From: Mesostigma viride
Lineage: Eukaryota; Streptophyta; Mesostigmatophyceae; Mesostigmatales; Mesostigmataceae
Reading direction: 5' to 3'
Assembly: GCA_009746045.1 (NCBI GenBank)
Contig: RPFO01000080.1
Span: 4,260,481 to 4,324,480 of the forward strand
Length of the DNA: 64,000 nt
Shown: piece after piece, positions 11,900 through 24,595 of the stretch
Position numbering within the stretch: position 1 is the first letter of the stretch
How the letters are laid out: every line of letters starts with the position of its first letter
Translations under genes and position numbers: made by a program
Notes under the pieces: model-generated
The model's input: the letters and a program-made list of their open reading frames with translations, nothing else
What the model was told of the DNA's origin: nothing
Database searches by the model: none

Positions 11900-14800
11900 A
11901 AAAACAATAATTACAATCTATCCACAGCGCGGTGCGCACACTTTCTTTGCACAGTCCCCGCCAGTTCGCATGGGCATTCATCAACCACGAGAGATGTGCT
12001 TGCAACTGGTGGCAAGCACAAGAAAGGTCCTGGTGCGCCATCATCCTGGTATGAATGATGAGATTCATAAAGGGTGGCCGTGCCGTTGTAATATGTAGAG
12101 CCCCAGATGAAAGTCGACCATGCACAATGGTATGCAGCGAAAATGCCAAGCCGACCTGCCCTACACCACGTTATCCTGACGTCAACCTCCACCCAGCAAT
12201 TGTGGGCTGTTGATGAGGTAATGCAGCCACTGGGAAATGCCAGGCCCCAAATACTTCACCCCAAATACTTCTTTTCTAGCTGGCAAAAATAAACTGACTC
12301 ACAGGTACTGCAGGGAGGATAGAGACCCCAGCTCCGGTGGGATGACACCGCTCAGGCTGTTATAGGACAGGTACCTGCGAGCAGGGGGAAGCAGCGCATC
12401 ACGCATGTAGGTGTCAACAAGGAGTCAGCAGAGCCAGTTAGGCAGCTCGAACGCCCGCGAGTTCAAATTGGCCCTCATCAACCACGAGCGATGCGCTTGC
12501 GGCTGATGGCAAGTACAAAGAAAAGTCCTGCTGCTGCGTTACCTGGTATGAATGATGGGATTCTTAAAAGGGGGGCATATCCTTGTCATACTGTAGAGCC
12601 CCAGATGAGAAGTCAACCATGCAAAACGGTACGTAGTGAAAATGGCGACCTGCCCCAATTCCACGTCTTCCTGACGCCAACCACCACCCACCAATTGTGG
12701 GCTGTTGACGAGGCAATGCAGCCACTGCCAAATGCCACGCCCCAAAACATAACCGGATGGCACAAATAAATCGACTTACAGGGACCACAGGGAGGTTAGA
12801 GACCCCAGCTCCGGTGGGATGACACCGCTCAGGCTGTTATAGGACAGGTACCTGCGAGCAGGGGGGAGCAGCGCATCATGTATGCAGGTGTCAACAAGGA
12901 GTCCCCAGAGCCAGGAAGGCAGCTCGAATGCACGCAAGGTCACATTGGCCCTCATCAACCATGAGCGATGCGCTTGCGGCTGATGGCAAGTACAAAGAAA
13001 AGTCCTGCTGCTGCGTTACCTGGTATGAATGATGGGATTCTTAAAAGGGGGGCATATCCTTGTCATACTGTAGAGCCCCAGATGAGAAGTCAACCATGCA
13101 AAACGGTACGTAGTGAAAATGGCGACCTGCCCCAATTCCACGTCTTCCTGACGCCAACCACCACCCACCAATTGTGGGCTGTTGACGAGGCAATGCAGCC
13201 ACTGCCAAATGCCACGCCCCAAAACATAACCGGATGGCACAAATAAATCGACTTACAGGGACCACAGGGAGGTTAGAGACCCCAGCTCCGGTGGGATGAC
13301 ACCGCTCAGGCTGTTGTTGTACAGGTACCTGCGAGCAGGGGCAAGCAGCGCATCGTGCATGCAGGTGTCAACAAGGTGTCAGCAGAGCCAGTTAGGCAGC
13401 TCGAATGCCCACGAGTTCAAATTGGCCCTCATCAACCAAGAGCGATGCGCTTGCGGCTGGTGGCAAGCACAAGAGAGGTCCTGCTGCGGCATTATCCTAG
13501 TATGAATGATGAGATTCTGAAAGGGTGGCCATGCTGTTGTGATAGAGCCCCAGATGAAAAGTCAACCATGCAAAACGGTATGCAGTGAAGATGCCCGACC
13601 GACCTGCCCAATTCCACGTTTCCCTGACGTCACCCCCCACCCAGCAATTGTGGGCTGTTGACGAGGCAATGCAGCCACTGGGAAATGCCAGGCCCCAAAA
13701 CATAACCAGCTGGCAAATTTAAGAAATTGACTCACAGGTACCGCAGGGAGGTTAGAGACCCCAGCTCCGGTGGGATGCCCCTCAGGCTATTATCGGACAA
13801 GTGACTGCGGGCAGGGACAAGCAGCACATCACGCATGTAGGTGTCAATAAGGAGTCCCCAGAGCCAGGAAGGCAGCTCGAATGCCCACGAGTTCAAATCG
13901 GCCCTCATCAACCAAGAGCGATGCGCTTGCGGCTCGTGGCAAGCACAAGAAAGGTCTTGCTGCGGCATTATCCTAGTATGAATGATGAGATTCTGAAAGG
14001 GTAGCCATGCTGTTGTAATAGAGCCCCAGATGAAAAGTCAACCATGCAAAACGGTATGCGTTGAAAATGCCTGACCGACCTGCCCAATACCACGTTTTCC
14101 TGACGTCAACCCCCACCCAGCAATTGTGGGCTGTCGACGAGGTAATGCAGCCATGGGCAAATGCCAGGCCCCAATACATAGCAAGCTGGCACATATAAAT
14201 TGACTTACAGATTCTGCAGGGAGGCTAGAGACCCCAGCTCCGGTGGGATGACACCGCTCAGGCTGTTATAGGACAGCTCCCTGGGGCCAGGGGCAAGCAG
14301 CGCAAATCATGCATGCAAGTGTCAACAAGGAGTCCGCAGAGCCAGGGAGGCAGCTCGAATGCCCGCGAGTTCGAATTGGCCCTCATCAACCACGAGCGAT
14401 GCGCTTGTGGCTGGTGGCAAGCACAAGAGAGGTCCTGCTGCTGCATTATCCTGGTATGAATGATGAGAACCTTAACCCAGGGTGGCCATGCTGTTGTGAT
14501 AGAGCCCAAGATGAGAAGTCAAACATGCAAAACGGTATGCAGTGAAAATGCACGGCCGACCTGCCCTACACCACGTTTTCCTGACGTCAACCACCACCCA
14601 GCAATTGTGGGCTGTCGACGAGGTAACGCAGCCATGGGCAAATTCCACTGGGCCCTAACACATGAATAGCTGGCACAAACAAATCGACTTACAGGGTCTG
14701 CAGGGAGGATAGAGACCCCAGCTCCCGTGGGATGACACCGCTCAGGCTGTTATAGGACAGGTACCTGTGGGCAGGGACAAGCCGCGCATCATGCATCATT

Positions 14801-16918
14801 GCAAGTGTCAGCAAGGAGTAAGCAGGGCCAGGGAGGCAGTTCGAATGCCGGTAAATTCCCATTGGCCTCATCAACCAAGAGCGATGCGCTTGCGGCTGGT
14901 GGCAAGCACAAGAGAGGTCCTGCTGCGGCATTATCCTAGTATGAATGATGAGATTCTGAAAGGGTGGCCATGCTGTTGTGATAGAGCCCCAGATGAAAAG
15001 TCAACCATGCAAAACGGTATGCAGTGAAGATGCCCGACCGACCTGCCCAATTCCACGTTTCCCTGACGTCACCCCCCACCCAGCAATTGTGGGCTGTCGA
15101 CGAGGTAACGCAGCCATGGGCAAATGCCAGGCCCCAATACATAGCAAGCTGGCACATATAAATTGACTTACAGATTCTGCAGGGAGGCTAGAGACCCCAG
15201 CTCCGGTGGGATGACACCGCTCAGGCTGTTATAGGACAGCTCCCTGGGGCCAGGGGCAAGCAGCGCAAATCATGCATGCAAGTGTCAACAAGGAGTCCGC
15301 AGAGCCAGGGAGGCAGCTCGAATGCCCGCGAGTTCAAATTGGCCCTCATCAACCAAGAGCGATGCGCTTGCGGCTCGTGGCAAGCACAAGAAAGGTCCTG
15401 CTGCTGCATTATCCTGGTATGAATGATGACATTCATAAAGGGTGGCCATGCCGTTGTAATATGTAGAGCCCCAGATGAAAAGTCAACCATGCAAAACAGT
15501 ATGCAGCGAAAACGCCCGGCCAACCTGCCCAATTCCACGCCTGGCATCAACCTCCACCCAGCAATTGTGGGCTGTTGACGAGGCAATGCAGCCACTGGGA
15601 AATGCCAGGCCCCAAAACACAACCAGCTGGCACAAAAAGGTTGACTTACAGGTACTGCAGGGAGGAAAGAGACCCCAGCTCCCGTGGGATTACACCGCTC
15701 AGCCTGTTATGGTACAGGTCCCTGGGGGCAGGGGCAAGCAGCGCAAATCATGCATGCAAGTGTCAACAAGGTGTCAGCAGAGCCAGGGAGGCAGCTCGAA
15801 TGCCCGCGAGTTCAAATTGGCCCTCATCAACCAAGAGCGATGCGCTTGCGGCTGGTGGCAAGCACAAGAGAGGTCCTGCTGCTGCATTATCCTGGTATGA
15901 ATTATGAGAACCTTAACCCAGGTTGGCCATGATGTTGTGATAGAGCCCAAGATGAAAAGTCAACCATGCAAAACGGTATGCGTTGAAAATGCCTGACCGA
16001 CCTGCCCAACACCACGTTTTCCTGACGTCAACCCCCACCCAGCAATTGTGGGCTGTCGACGAGGTAATGCAGCCATGGGCAAATGCCAGGCCCCAATACA
16101 TAGCAAGCTGGCATATATAAATTGACTTACAGATTCTGCAGGGAGGCTAGAGACCCCAGCTCCGGTGGGATGACACCGCTCAGGCTGTTATAGGACAGCT
16201 CCCTGGGGCCAGGGGCAAGCAGCGCAAATCATGCATGCAAGTGTCAACAAGGAGTCCGCAGAGCCAGGGAGGCAGCTCGAATGCCCGCGAGTTCAAATTG
16301 GCCCTCATCAACCAACAGCGATGCGCTTGTGGCTCGTGGCAAGCACAAGAAAGGTCTTGCTGCGGCATTATCCTAGTATGAATGATGAGAACCTTAACCC
16401 AGGGTGGCCATGCTGTTGTGATAGAGCCCAAGATGAGAAGTCAAACATGCAAAACGGTATGCGTTGAAAATGCCCGACCGACCTGCCCAATTCCACGTTT
16501 TCTTGACGGCAACCACCACCCAGCAATTGTGGGCTGTTGAAGAGGTAATGCAGCCATGGGCAAATTCCACTGGGCCCTAACACATGAATAGCTGGCACAA
16601 ACAAATCGACTTACAGGGTCTGCAGGGAGGATAGAGACCCCAGCTCCCGTGGGATGACACCGCTCAGGCTGTTATAGGACAGGTACCTGTGGGCAGGGAC
16701 AAGCCGCGCATCATGCATCATTGCAAGTGTCAGCAAGGAGTAAGCAGGGCCAGGGAGGCAGTTCGAATGCCGGTAAATTCCCATTGGCCTCATCAACCAA
16801 GAGCGATGCGCTTGCGACTGGTGGCAAGCACAAGAAAGGTCCTGCTGCTGCATTATCCTGGTATGAATTATGAGAACCTTAACCCAGGGTGGCCATGCTG
16901 TTGTGATAGAGTCCCAGA
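11900..16918 (-). repeat. Tandem array of ~478-bp exon-intron units
   Basis: Unit starts, taken from the LRR exons, are 12303, 12780, 13257, 13736, 14209, 14693, 15172, 15650, 16131 and 16615, giving spacings of 473-484 bp. Intron and exon are both conserved between units. Two neighbours (12491-12769 and 12968-13246) appear identical. Units 14693 and 16615 are nearly identical to each other, as are 14209, 15172 and 16131, so there is also a higher-order period of about 0.96-1.92 kb. Confidence 0.92.
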
Positions 16919-19900
16919 AGTTAGCCGAGATGTTCAGGCGGACACACGGTTTCCGGCCTGCGCGCCATGTACTGCCCACCGCGGCTGAGCGGGACGCCTC
17001 AGTACCTGTACAGTACTGAGGTGTCGTTGTGGACTGACGACCAGTGTAGTGCCAGGTTGTGCCTAGTGCCTAGTGACCCGTCAGTACCGGTCTATCCGGT
17101 GCTGATGGGCCGAGTGCAGGTGACGGGGTCGCATGACATTGCAGTGTACAGTTGTCCACTTCTAGTCGCTTCTAGTCGTCGGTGCGTAGAGTGCATTTAG
17201 GCGTGGCATGTTGGGGATTGCACACACACCGAGAGCAGCTCCATTGCCTAGCTCCCACTCTGAGCTTCCATAACACTCGTATCATTATTCATAATTCACG
17301 TTCATTCTCAGCTCTCGTTGTTCGGGTTTCCATCCCATCCAACTCCAGATAAAAAGTCAACCATGCAAAACGATATGCAGTGAGAATGCCCGGCCAACCT
17401 GCCCAATTCCACGTTTCCCTGACGCCAACCACCACCGTGATGCATACTGAAGTATATGCTGCCAAGCAGACATGCGCGATGTCACCCTGGCACAGATCGA
17501 GGTGAAACTTCCTGCTTGCAATTCAAAAGAATTGCAAGCCATCTCACAAAGAGCCGTCTGACTGAAACACAGCATCGAAAATTACAAGATTTTCAGCAGG
17601 GTTTAGGAGATTATGAGAAAATACTTGAGAACGTTAACATGGATGGTGGAGTATGAAACATACAAGTTGGTCAGGGCTGTCAAAGAACCCAGCTCTCTTG
17701 CGATAGTTCCAGAGAGAAATAGAAAAGGCCTGCATCCACAGAAGACAGCAAACCCTCAAAAGAGGACATGGCAGCATTTGGCACGTGTTCATATAGCAAT
17801 CGTGTCATTATTATTTCTAAATCTTCAGTGAATGCTACCTTTCTTCCATGCACAAAAAGGCTAGACAAAAGAAAGACAGAATGCCGTGCATCTGTAGCAT
17901 GAACCATGGGGCAACACAACTGAATAAACGTATAGGTTATTAGCGGAAGGTACATCAGTCGGGTTCTCAACTCAGGAGTTACCCGCGTGTTCTCCTGTCT
18001 AGCATATACCTGTAACCTGTCCAAGGCTCACGAAGGCAACCCACAGCTGATAGACATTCCGACCATTGCATGCATAAGTAAAAAATCATGTCATCATGCA
18101 AAATGAACTCAACTTACTTAACAAGGCAACGGTTCTGGGCTTAACCCAACTAGTGCTGGAATTATTGCTTGCACGCCAAACCCCCCTTCATACTACACCG
18201 CGCCCAGCGTAATAAGTGTGGGTGTTTATTTAATGGGGGTTAAATAGTGTGGACCGCAGTAATGTAGGTATCTGCCCTCGAAACCATGCCTTCACTTTGG
18301 GAGGTGTTTTTTTCCCACTTCCGGGCATCATCGCGGACATGGGAAAGGTTTAAACTTCTTGTCTCGGAGAGATATCCTCAAATAGGAGTAGCGACATCCA
18401 GCCAAGACATATGGGGCCCACGGACTGCCAGGTCCGCCGGCCTTAAATCTCCAGCCCCCATATACAACTCAGGGTCCTGCGCCGACCGCCGGTAACATAC
18501 CTGCTGGGCCCCCATATGCTAGCCCTTGACTAGGGGCCCGCCACCGCGGCTCCGAGAGCTTGCCTCCATATTACACCCAGCCATTTTGTACCCCGATGTT
18601 TGAGGGAGTTTTATACTGCCGCCTGCAGTTCAGTTCTACTACCTGTACTTCCTACTAGCCTACTCTCACAGACCGATGTTGTACCAAAATACTAAGCTGT
18701 TCTAATCGAGGACACAAGAATCTGGACTTCTCGAACTCCATATAGGCTTCCTCTGACGTGCCACGTGGCACCAAGGCTGACGAAACAAGCCAAAGTGTAC
18801 ACGTGGCAATAAACAAGTGGACTTGGGATCTGCGCGGGTGGGGGCCAGGGTACAGCCGCCGACACGCTGCTTCACCTGCAGCCCCCATATGGATATGGGT
18901 GCAGTGCCGTCCAGCCGCCGGCGGCCCCTGGGGCCGGCCCCTATTAGCCGGCGAAATCTGGCTGGGGATGTCACTACTCCTCAAATCCGGTGTCGAACTT
19001 GAGCAGAGGGATAGGGGATCACATTGGAATGCAGTATTTGTGCATTGCAAACCAGTATTTTGGAAATAGTGAGGCCCACAATATTTGGCATTGGACGGTG
19101 TACAGACCATCCGTAGGACATCTTATGGTGCGGCGCGCACCAATAAGAGTCATTTGCGTCCAGGACTGAGCATCTTTTCGGGCTTGTGATAGGTGCAAAC
19201 TTCTTGTCTCGGCGGCTCTACTCAAATCCAGTGTTCAAGTTGAACCAGGGGGTGGGGGTCGTTGGCCTGGCTTTTTCGGCCCTCGGCCGGGTTTTATACC
19301 CTAGTGGCCCTTATATCTGTACGCTTAAATATCGTACGATGGCTTTTAGGTATTTTTGTTACGCGTACAGGAACTTTGGGAATTTTTATTACTGTACGTA
19401 GGTATATTGAAAGGGTACATCGCAGGTATATTCGGGAGGTAGTACCGCCAACTGCCCCATGGTAGGCCCTCGTATCTATATTGTAGCATCTGAGGGTGAT
19501 ATCTTGTGATGTACGAGGCCGGAAGGAGGGGTTTTTTTCGGCCTGTACAGGGTCGATTTGTACATAATTAAGCGTACTGATATAAGGGCCACTACGGTAT
19601 CTATGTTTGGCAATGACCAGTGTGGGATCCAACTGACTGACTGACGTTGGCCTGACTCTAGCCCTTAATCAGCAACCTACGTGGCCCACACTAATTGAGT
19701 ACCCCGCTATAATAGTGTGGGTTTGCAATTGCTACGAGTGGCCCACACAATTAGTATCTTACCCAAAAATCTCGGTTCGCAAATAATGTATATCCCAAAC
19801 TAAAAAAGCTGGACGGTGCACATATACTGGTGCCAGTCCTTACAATGACCCTACCTCCAGACCAAGGGCAGAGCCGTTGAAGAAGGTAAAAACTTTATGT

Positions 19901-21734
19901 GCGTGGCTGCATCCCACCATCCTTAGGGCTTCGAGGGTGGGCAGACGGGGGTGTGAAAGTACTGCCGGCACATAGCTACTAATGCCACCTTACCTCGTTT
20001 CCAGTCGTACCTAAGCTAGGAGAGAGGGGGGAAAAGGTCAATCTACCTGTGCCTGAAGTATGATGTGTACCAAACCATGATTCGCAAGATATTACAGCAT
20101 CAAGGGTCAAAGAATCATCTGTGCCATGAGCTAGTAGTGCACGCCGGGTGCGTGTCGCCCGCCCGCGATGACCATGGCATGTGTGTTCATGCGACAAAAG
20201 CGCTACTATCATCAATCTGACTACTCAAGCCCACTGCGCTTGATTTCCATGCGCAACTGCAGACGAAGACGATTCTGCGGCAGTCCCATAGGCGCTGATC
20301 GACAGAAAGACCTAAACTCTACATCAGATTGGGAAAAATATACTACTATAGCATTAATACGCGTAGCGCATGCCTGTGGCAATAGTTGCCAACTCTCATA
20401 GGCGCTACTGGCCAAGGCAATATTATCTTGGGAAATCCATAACTTTCCTTGCTTTCCTCACATCAGCTTCAAAAATTTGCAAAGCACCAACCAGCACCTA
20501 CCGGCCATAGACCAGAGACCGGCCGTAGCTGACAGAGTTCCTTTGAAAGGATACCCTTTTGAAGGATATGCACACGGGGAGAGCACACTACAGCAACACA
20601 GCAGCCATGGCACTGGACAGACTCAAATATTGTGCCCTGCAGACTGGGTGGGCTGACTCAGGCAAGAAGCAATTCGCTTTTTCCAGTTTGAAGAAGCCCA
20701 CCTCAACAGGCATCTGTCTGGGTTAAGTCAGCCCTGCACCTGGGGGCTCACCCCATTCACACATAGGTAGTATAACAACAACCACTTTTCTACAGAAAAG
20801 ATTCCCCATAACCGTTTGATCAAGACTACCACAGGCTGGGACAGCCTCAGACTGGTTGTTAGTCCCGCCACCAAGTGGACGGTAGGTATTTGACAATTCC
20901 TAAAGCAATTATACCGGATATCAATGCGGGCAAGCTGAGAGACTGTCTGGCATCATATGCTACTGACATGACGGTAACTTGCTGCCTGGAAGTGGCAAGT
21001 TATTACGGAAGCACTTAACTGGTGGCAATTGGCACGCCCTCGTGCGCTTTGGAAAAGAGGTAGCAATAGCTCAAAGCTTTGTGGGGACTCAGGGAGTTAC
21101 GTGAAAGTCAAATGGCGCCTGTCAATGGCTGACTTGGCCATGGCCAACGGAAATCATACCAACCAAACCCTAATGCCACATTGTCAAGGCTCCAGTTAGT
21201 TTTGTTCCCCCGCCTACCCCCGCTCTCTTGTTTATTGAGGGCATGCACTACGTGCTGGATTGATTTTCTTTTTCCCACCTTGCCAATACATTCATGAATT
21301 TGGGCAGGTCCAAATGCGGTTTTCAACAAAGACTGCAAATTTCTTGGAGCGAACCCAGCTTAGTATATGGCAACCCAATGTCAGCTTACTGTAATGATCA
21401 ATTGGAAACTTCTAACAGGCCTGAACAGTGCCACCTGAATGGGTGCCTGGAATAGCAAGCTTATGAAGAAAATTAAGGCCGGGCACAAGTCCAACTGCAC
21501 ATTTGCTCACAGGTACAAGTGGGTTACGCGTCCACCATTGCAGGAGACCCATGCAAATGCGCAAGGGTCTCCATCGACAGTCCAGCTTTCAAAGATCATT
21601 GCTGAGTCGTTGGAGATGGCGTTCTTTACTGCCAGTAATGCAAGGGTGTCGCTTGCTGCAAAGTGCGGTGGCAACGACCGACAGTGCCAGCAAAGAGAGA
21701 AGCACAAGAAAATGCCAAATAAAAATGTGAACAT
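12303..21734 (-). CDS. Secreted or membrane leucine-rich-repeat protein, multi-exon (3' end not identified)
   Basis: Exon 1 (21734-21511) encodes a hydrophobic leader (MFTFLFGIFLCFSLC) and a plant-type LRR N-terminal domain: DTLALLAVK, then FESWTVDGDPC and WVSCNGGRVTHLYL. It ends in phase 2 at a GTGAGC donor. Ten LRR exons follow on the minus strand: 16686-16615, 16202-16131, 15721-15650, 15243-15172, 14764-14693, 14280-14209, 13804-13736, 13328-13257, 12851-12780 and 12374-12303. Each is 72 nt (one is 69), has a CAG acceptor and a GTAAG/GTGAG donor, keeps phase 2, and encodes one 24-residue repeat such as YLSYNSLSGVIPPELGSL. All are open. The start is the only Met before the leader. Exon 1 is joined to the array by inference: strand, phase and domain order agree, but the first intron would be 4.8 kb. 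No transmembrane or kinase domain is visible. The DIRS-like element ends just beyond the 3' side, so the gene may be truncated. A ligand-binding or cell-surface role is likely from the family; the partner is unknown. Confidence 0.6.
16919..17344. mobile_element. 426-bp insertion in the last LRR unit
   Basis: The unit sequence breaks after CCAGA (16914-16918) and resumes with CCAGA (17345-17349). Other units read straight through this point (CCCCAGATGAAAAGTC). The insert thus has a 5-bp target duplication. Its ends are AGTTAGCC and, reverse-complemented, AGTTGGAT, a weak inverted repeat. No ORF is recognisable. Family unknown. Confidence 0.7.
17350..21510. other. Putative large first intron of the LRR gene
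   Basis: Bases 17350-17435 are the continuation of an LRR-type unit. Beyond that no coding exon is recognised. The stretch includes a foldback element (19302-19594), short repeats of GTGGCCCACAC near 19680-19760, and a pair of AAACTTCTTGTCTCGG copies (about 18351 and 19197). It is called an intron only because exon 1 and the LRR array lie on either side. Confidence 0.4.
19302..19594. repeat. Foldback/MITE-like inverted repeat
   Basis: A 27-bp arm at 19302-19328 (TAGTGGCCCTTATATC...) is mirrored at 19568-19594 with a single internal mismatch (TATATCT versus TATATCA). Arms begin and end with TA, so a 2-bp TA target duplication is possible. The interior has no ORF. Confidence 0.65.
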
Positions 21735-21843
21735 ACTGCCATGTACATCTATCTATAGGTAACAAAATATGAACGCATAACATCCCCCACATATTGCACA
21801 TTGCGTGCATGCAACATGTCCATAGCATGACATTGGTGATGCT

Positions 21844-22109
21844 TGTGGCGGCAACGGAGGAGGGCGGCTGCGGGGGCATGCAGGTGGTGGTGGCGGTGGC
21901 CATGGCTGTGACAACGGCAGTTGCGGTGGCGGCAACTCCAGTGGTGGTGGTGGCGGTGGCGGTGGCGGTGGGTGGGGTGCACGGTGGGGTGGGGTGGGGG
22001 GGGTGGGGGTGGGGGGGGGGGGGGGGGGGGGGGGGGGTGGGGGGGGGGGTGGGGGGTGGGTGGGGGGGGGGGGGGGGGGGCGGGGGTGGGGGGGGGGGGG
22101 GGGCGGCGC

Positions 22110-22169
<60 letters not shown>
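21844..22169. repeat. G-rich tract followed by (CTG)n
   Basis: Bases 21844-22107 are GGT/GGC repeats grading into long G runs on the plus strand. Bases 22111-22169 are about 20 CTG triplets. The block starts about 110 bp upstream of the LRR gene's start codon (minus strand), so it may lie in its promoter or 5' untranslated region. Long ORFs across it are repeat artefacts. Confidence 0.9.
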
Positions 22170-23443
22170 AGGTAATCGTAACAGTTACTCACATAAGCCA
22201 TGAGTGATTCCTAGAGAAGCATGGAAGGTAAACCAAACTAATATTTCACAAAAATCGGTAAGCCTACCTAGGTCGTGCGCAAGAAGTTGACGATGCGTCG
22301 TTGTCATGTCCACCATAACCTGCAGCCAATCATGCGGGAGGAAACAACCAAGGAAAAATACGCAGGGTATAGACACATACGGCCATATGGCATGGCACAC
22401 ACACATAGATGCATGGTGGACCAAGCAGCACCATTGCAAGCCGGCATAGCTATTATTCGCAGTGGCTATGGAAGGCACAGCTGGCCTGAGTATCCACTGG
22501 TTCACCAAATACTAGATATGGCAAGTAATATTTGTACAAGAGAAATTTCAACGACTGTCGACTAACAGTCTGGGCAATTTGTACCAAACTTGGTAAAATA
22601 TTTGGCAATTTGCCGGAATGCAAACACCCAGCCGTGATTGGCACTTGCTGCAATAGGACCGGCACATCCTAACACCTGTATATAGCAAGCTTCGTGACCG
22701 TTGGTTGTAAAGTTCGTGGTACAAAAAGTCCTTTTAAAGGCTACAACCGTAAAAGTCGCGATTGGAGGAGTAACTAACCGCGCGAATTGCCAGGCGCGCG
22801 GCCGCCGAAGGCCCGGGAATTGGGGGTATACTTCCGCAGACTACTAGAATTGTACAAGTTCTGCATCATTCACATAACGTCCATGAGGATCATGCCAACT
22901 GCTTATTGCCCTAGAAATAAGCTGAAAATTGCCTAGCTGTAAGATTTGGTTCTATTCAGGCATCCATTCTGCATCAAATGAAAGTAAAAGCTTCAACCAC
23001 GTGGCACAAGTATAGTAGGAACTGCACGTATAAGCTCTCACACGCAAAGGCACTCATTGACACAAGCGCCAGTGCTCCAAAACCAAAACAAAACAAAAAA
23101 GGGGGGGGAAAGAAAAAAAGCAGGCCCCCAAAAAAGGAAAACAGAGAAACAAAAAAAAAGAATTTAAAAAAAGGGTGGAAACCGAGGTGTACGTGTATTG
23201 CTCCTACTTGCTGCTCTGCTTCAACTTTGTTGCACTTCCCTGATCGGACGTCCACGCCCCGGCCCAGGCCCACGTACCCATCCACCACTCCCTTGAGTCC
23301 GCTGCTCATCTCTGCTTCAACTTTGCCACTCTTCTCACTGCCCCGACCTGCTGCTAGCCTGCTACTTGCATCCTCCGTGCTGATCTGTCATCCGCCTGAT
23401 CCTCTATGCATGTCACCCCACACACACCCAAAAGCACTCCCAT
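22170..23443. other. Intergenic, no gene recognised
   Basis: No supported gene. A 23085-23175 stretch is rich in A and G runs. Nothing with a domain or convincing splice structure was seen. Confidence 0.4.
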
Positions 23444-24594
<1,151 letters not shown>

Positions 24595-24595
24595 T

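Noticed and set aside
12491-13246. Two identical plus-strand 92-codon ORFs
   Set aside because: Antisense shadow of identical LRR intron units; the minus strand carries the LRR exons.
18350-18990. Larger foldback built on GACATCC / GGATGTC segments
   Set aside because: Arms are only patchily similar; could not define ends.
21749-22203. Poly-Ala/Pro and poly-Gly/Cys ORFs
   Set aside because: Read across the G tract and CTG repeat; not codon-biased coding sequence.
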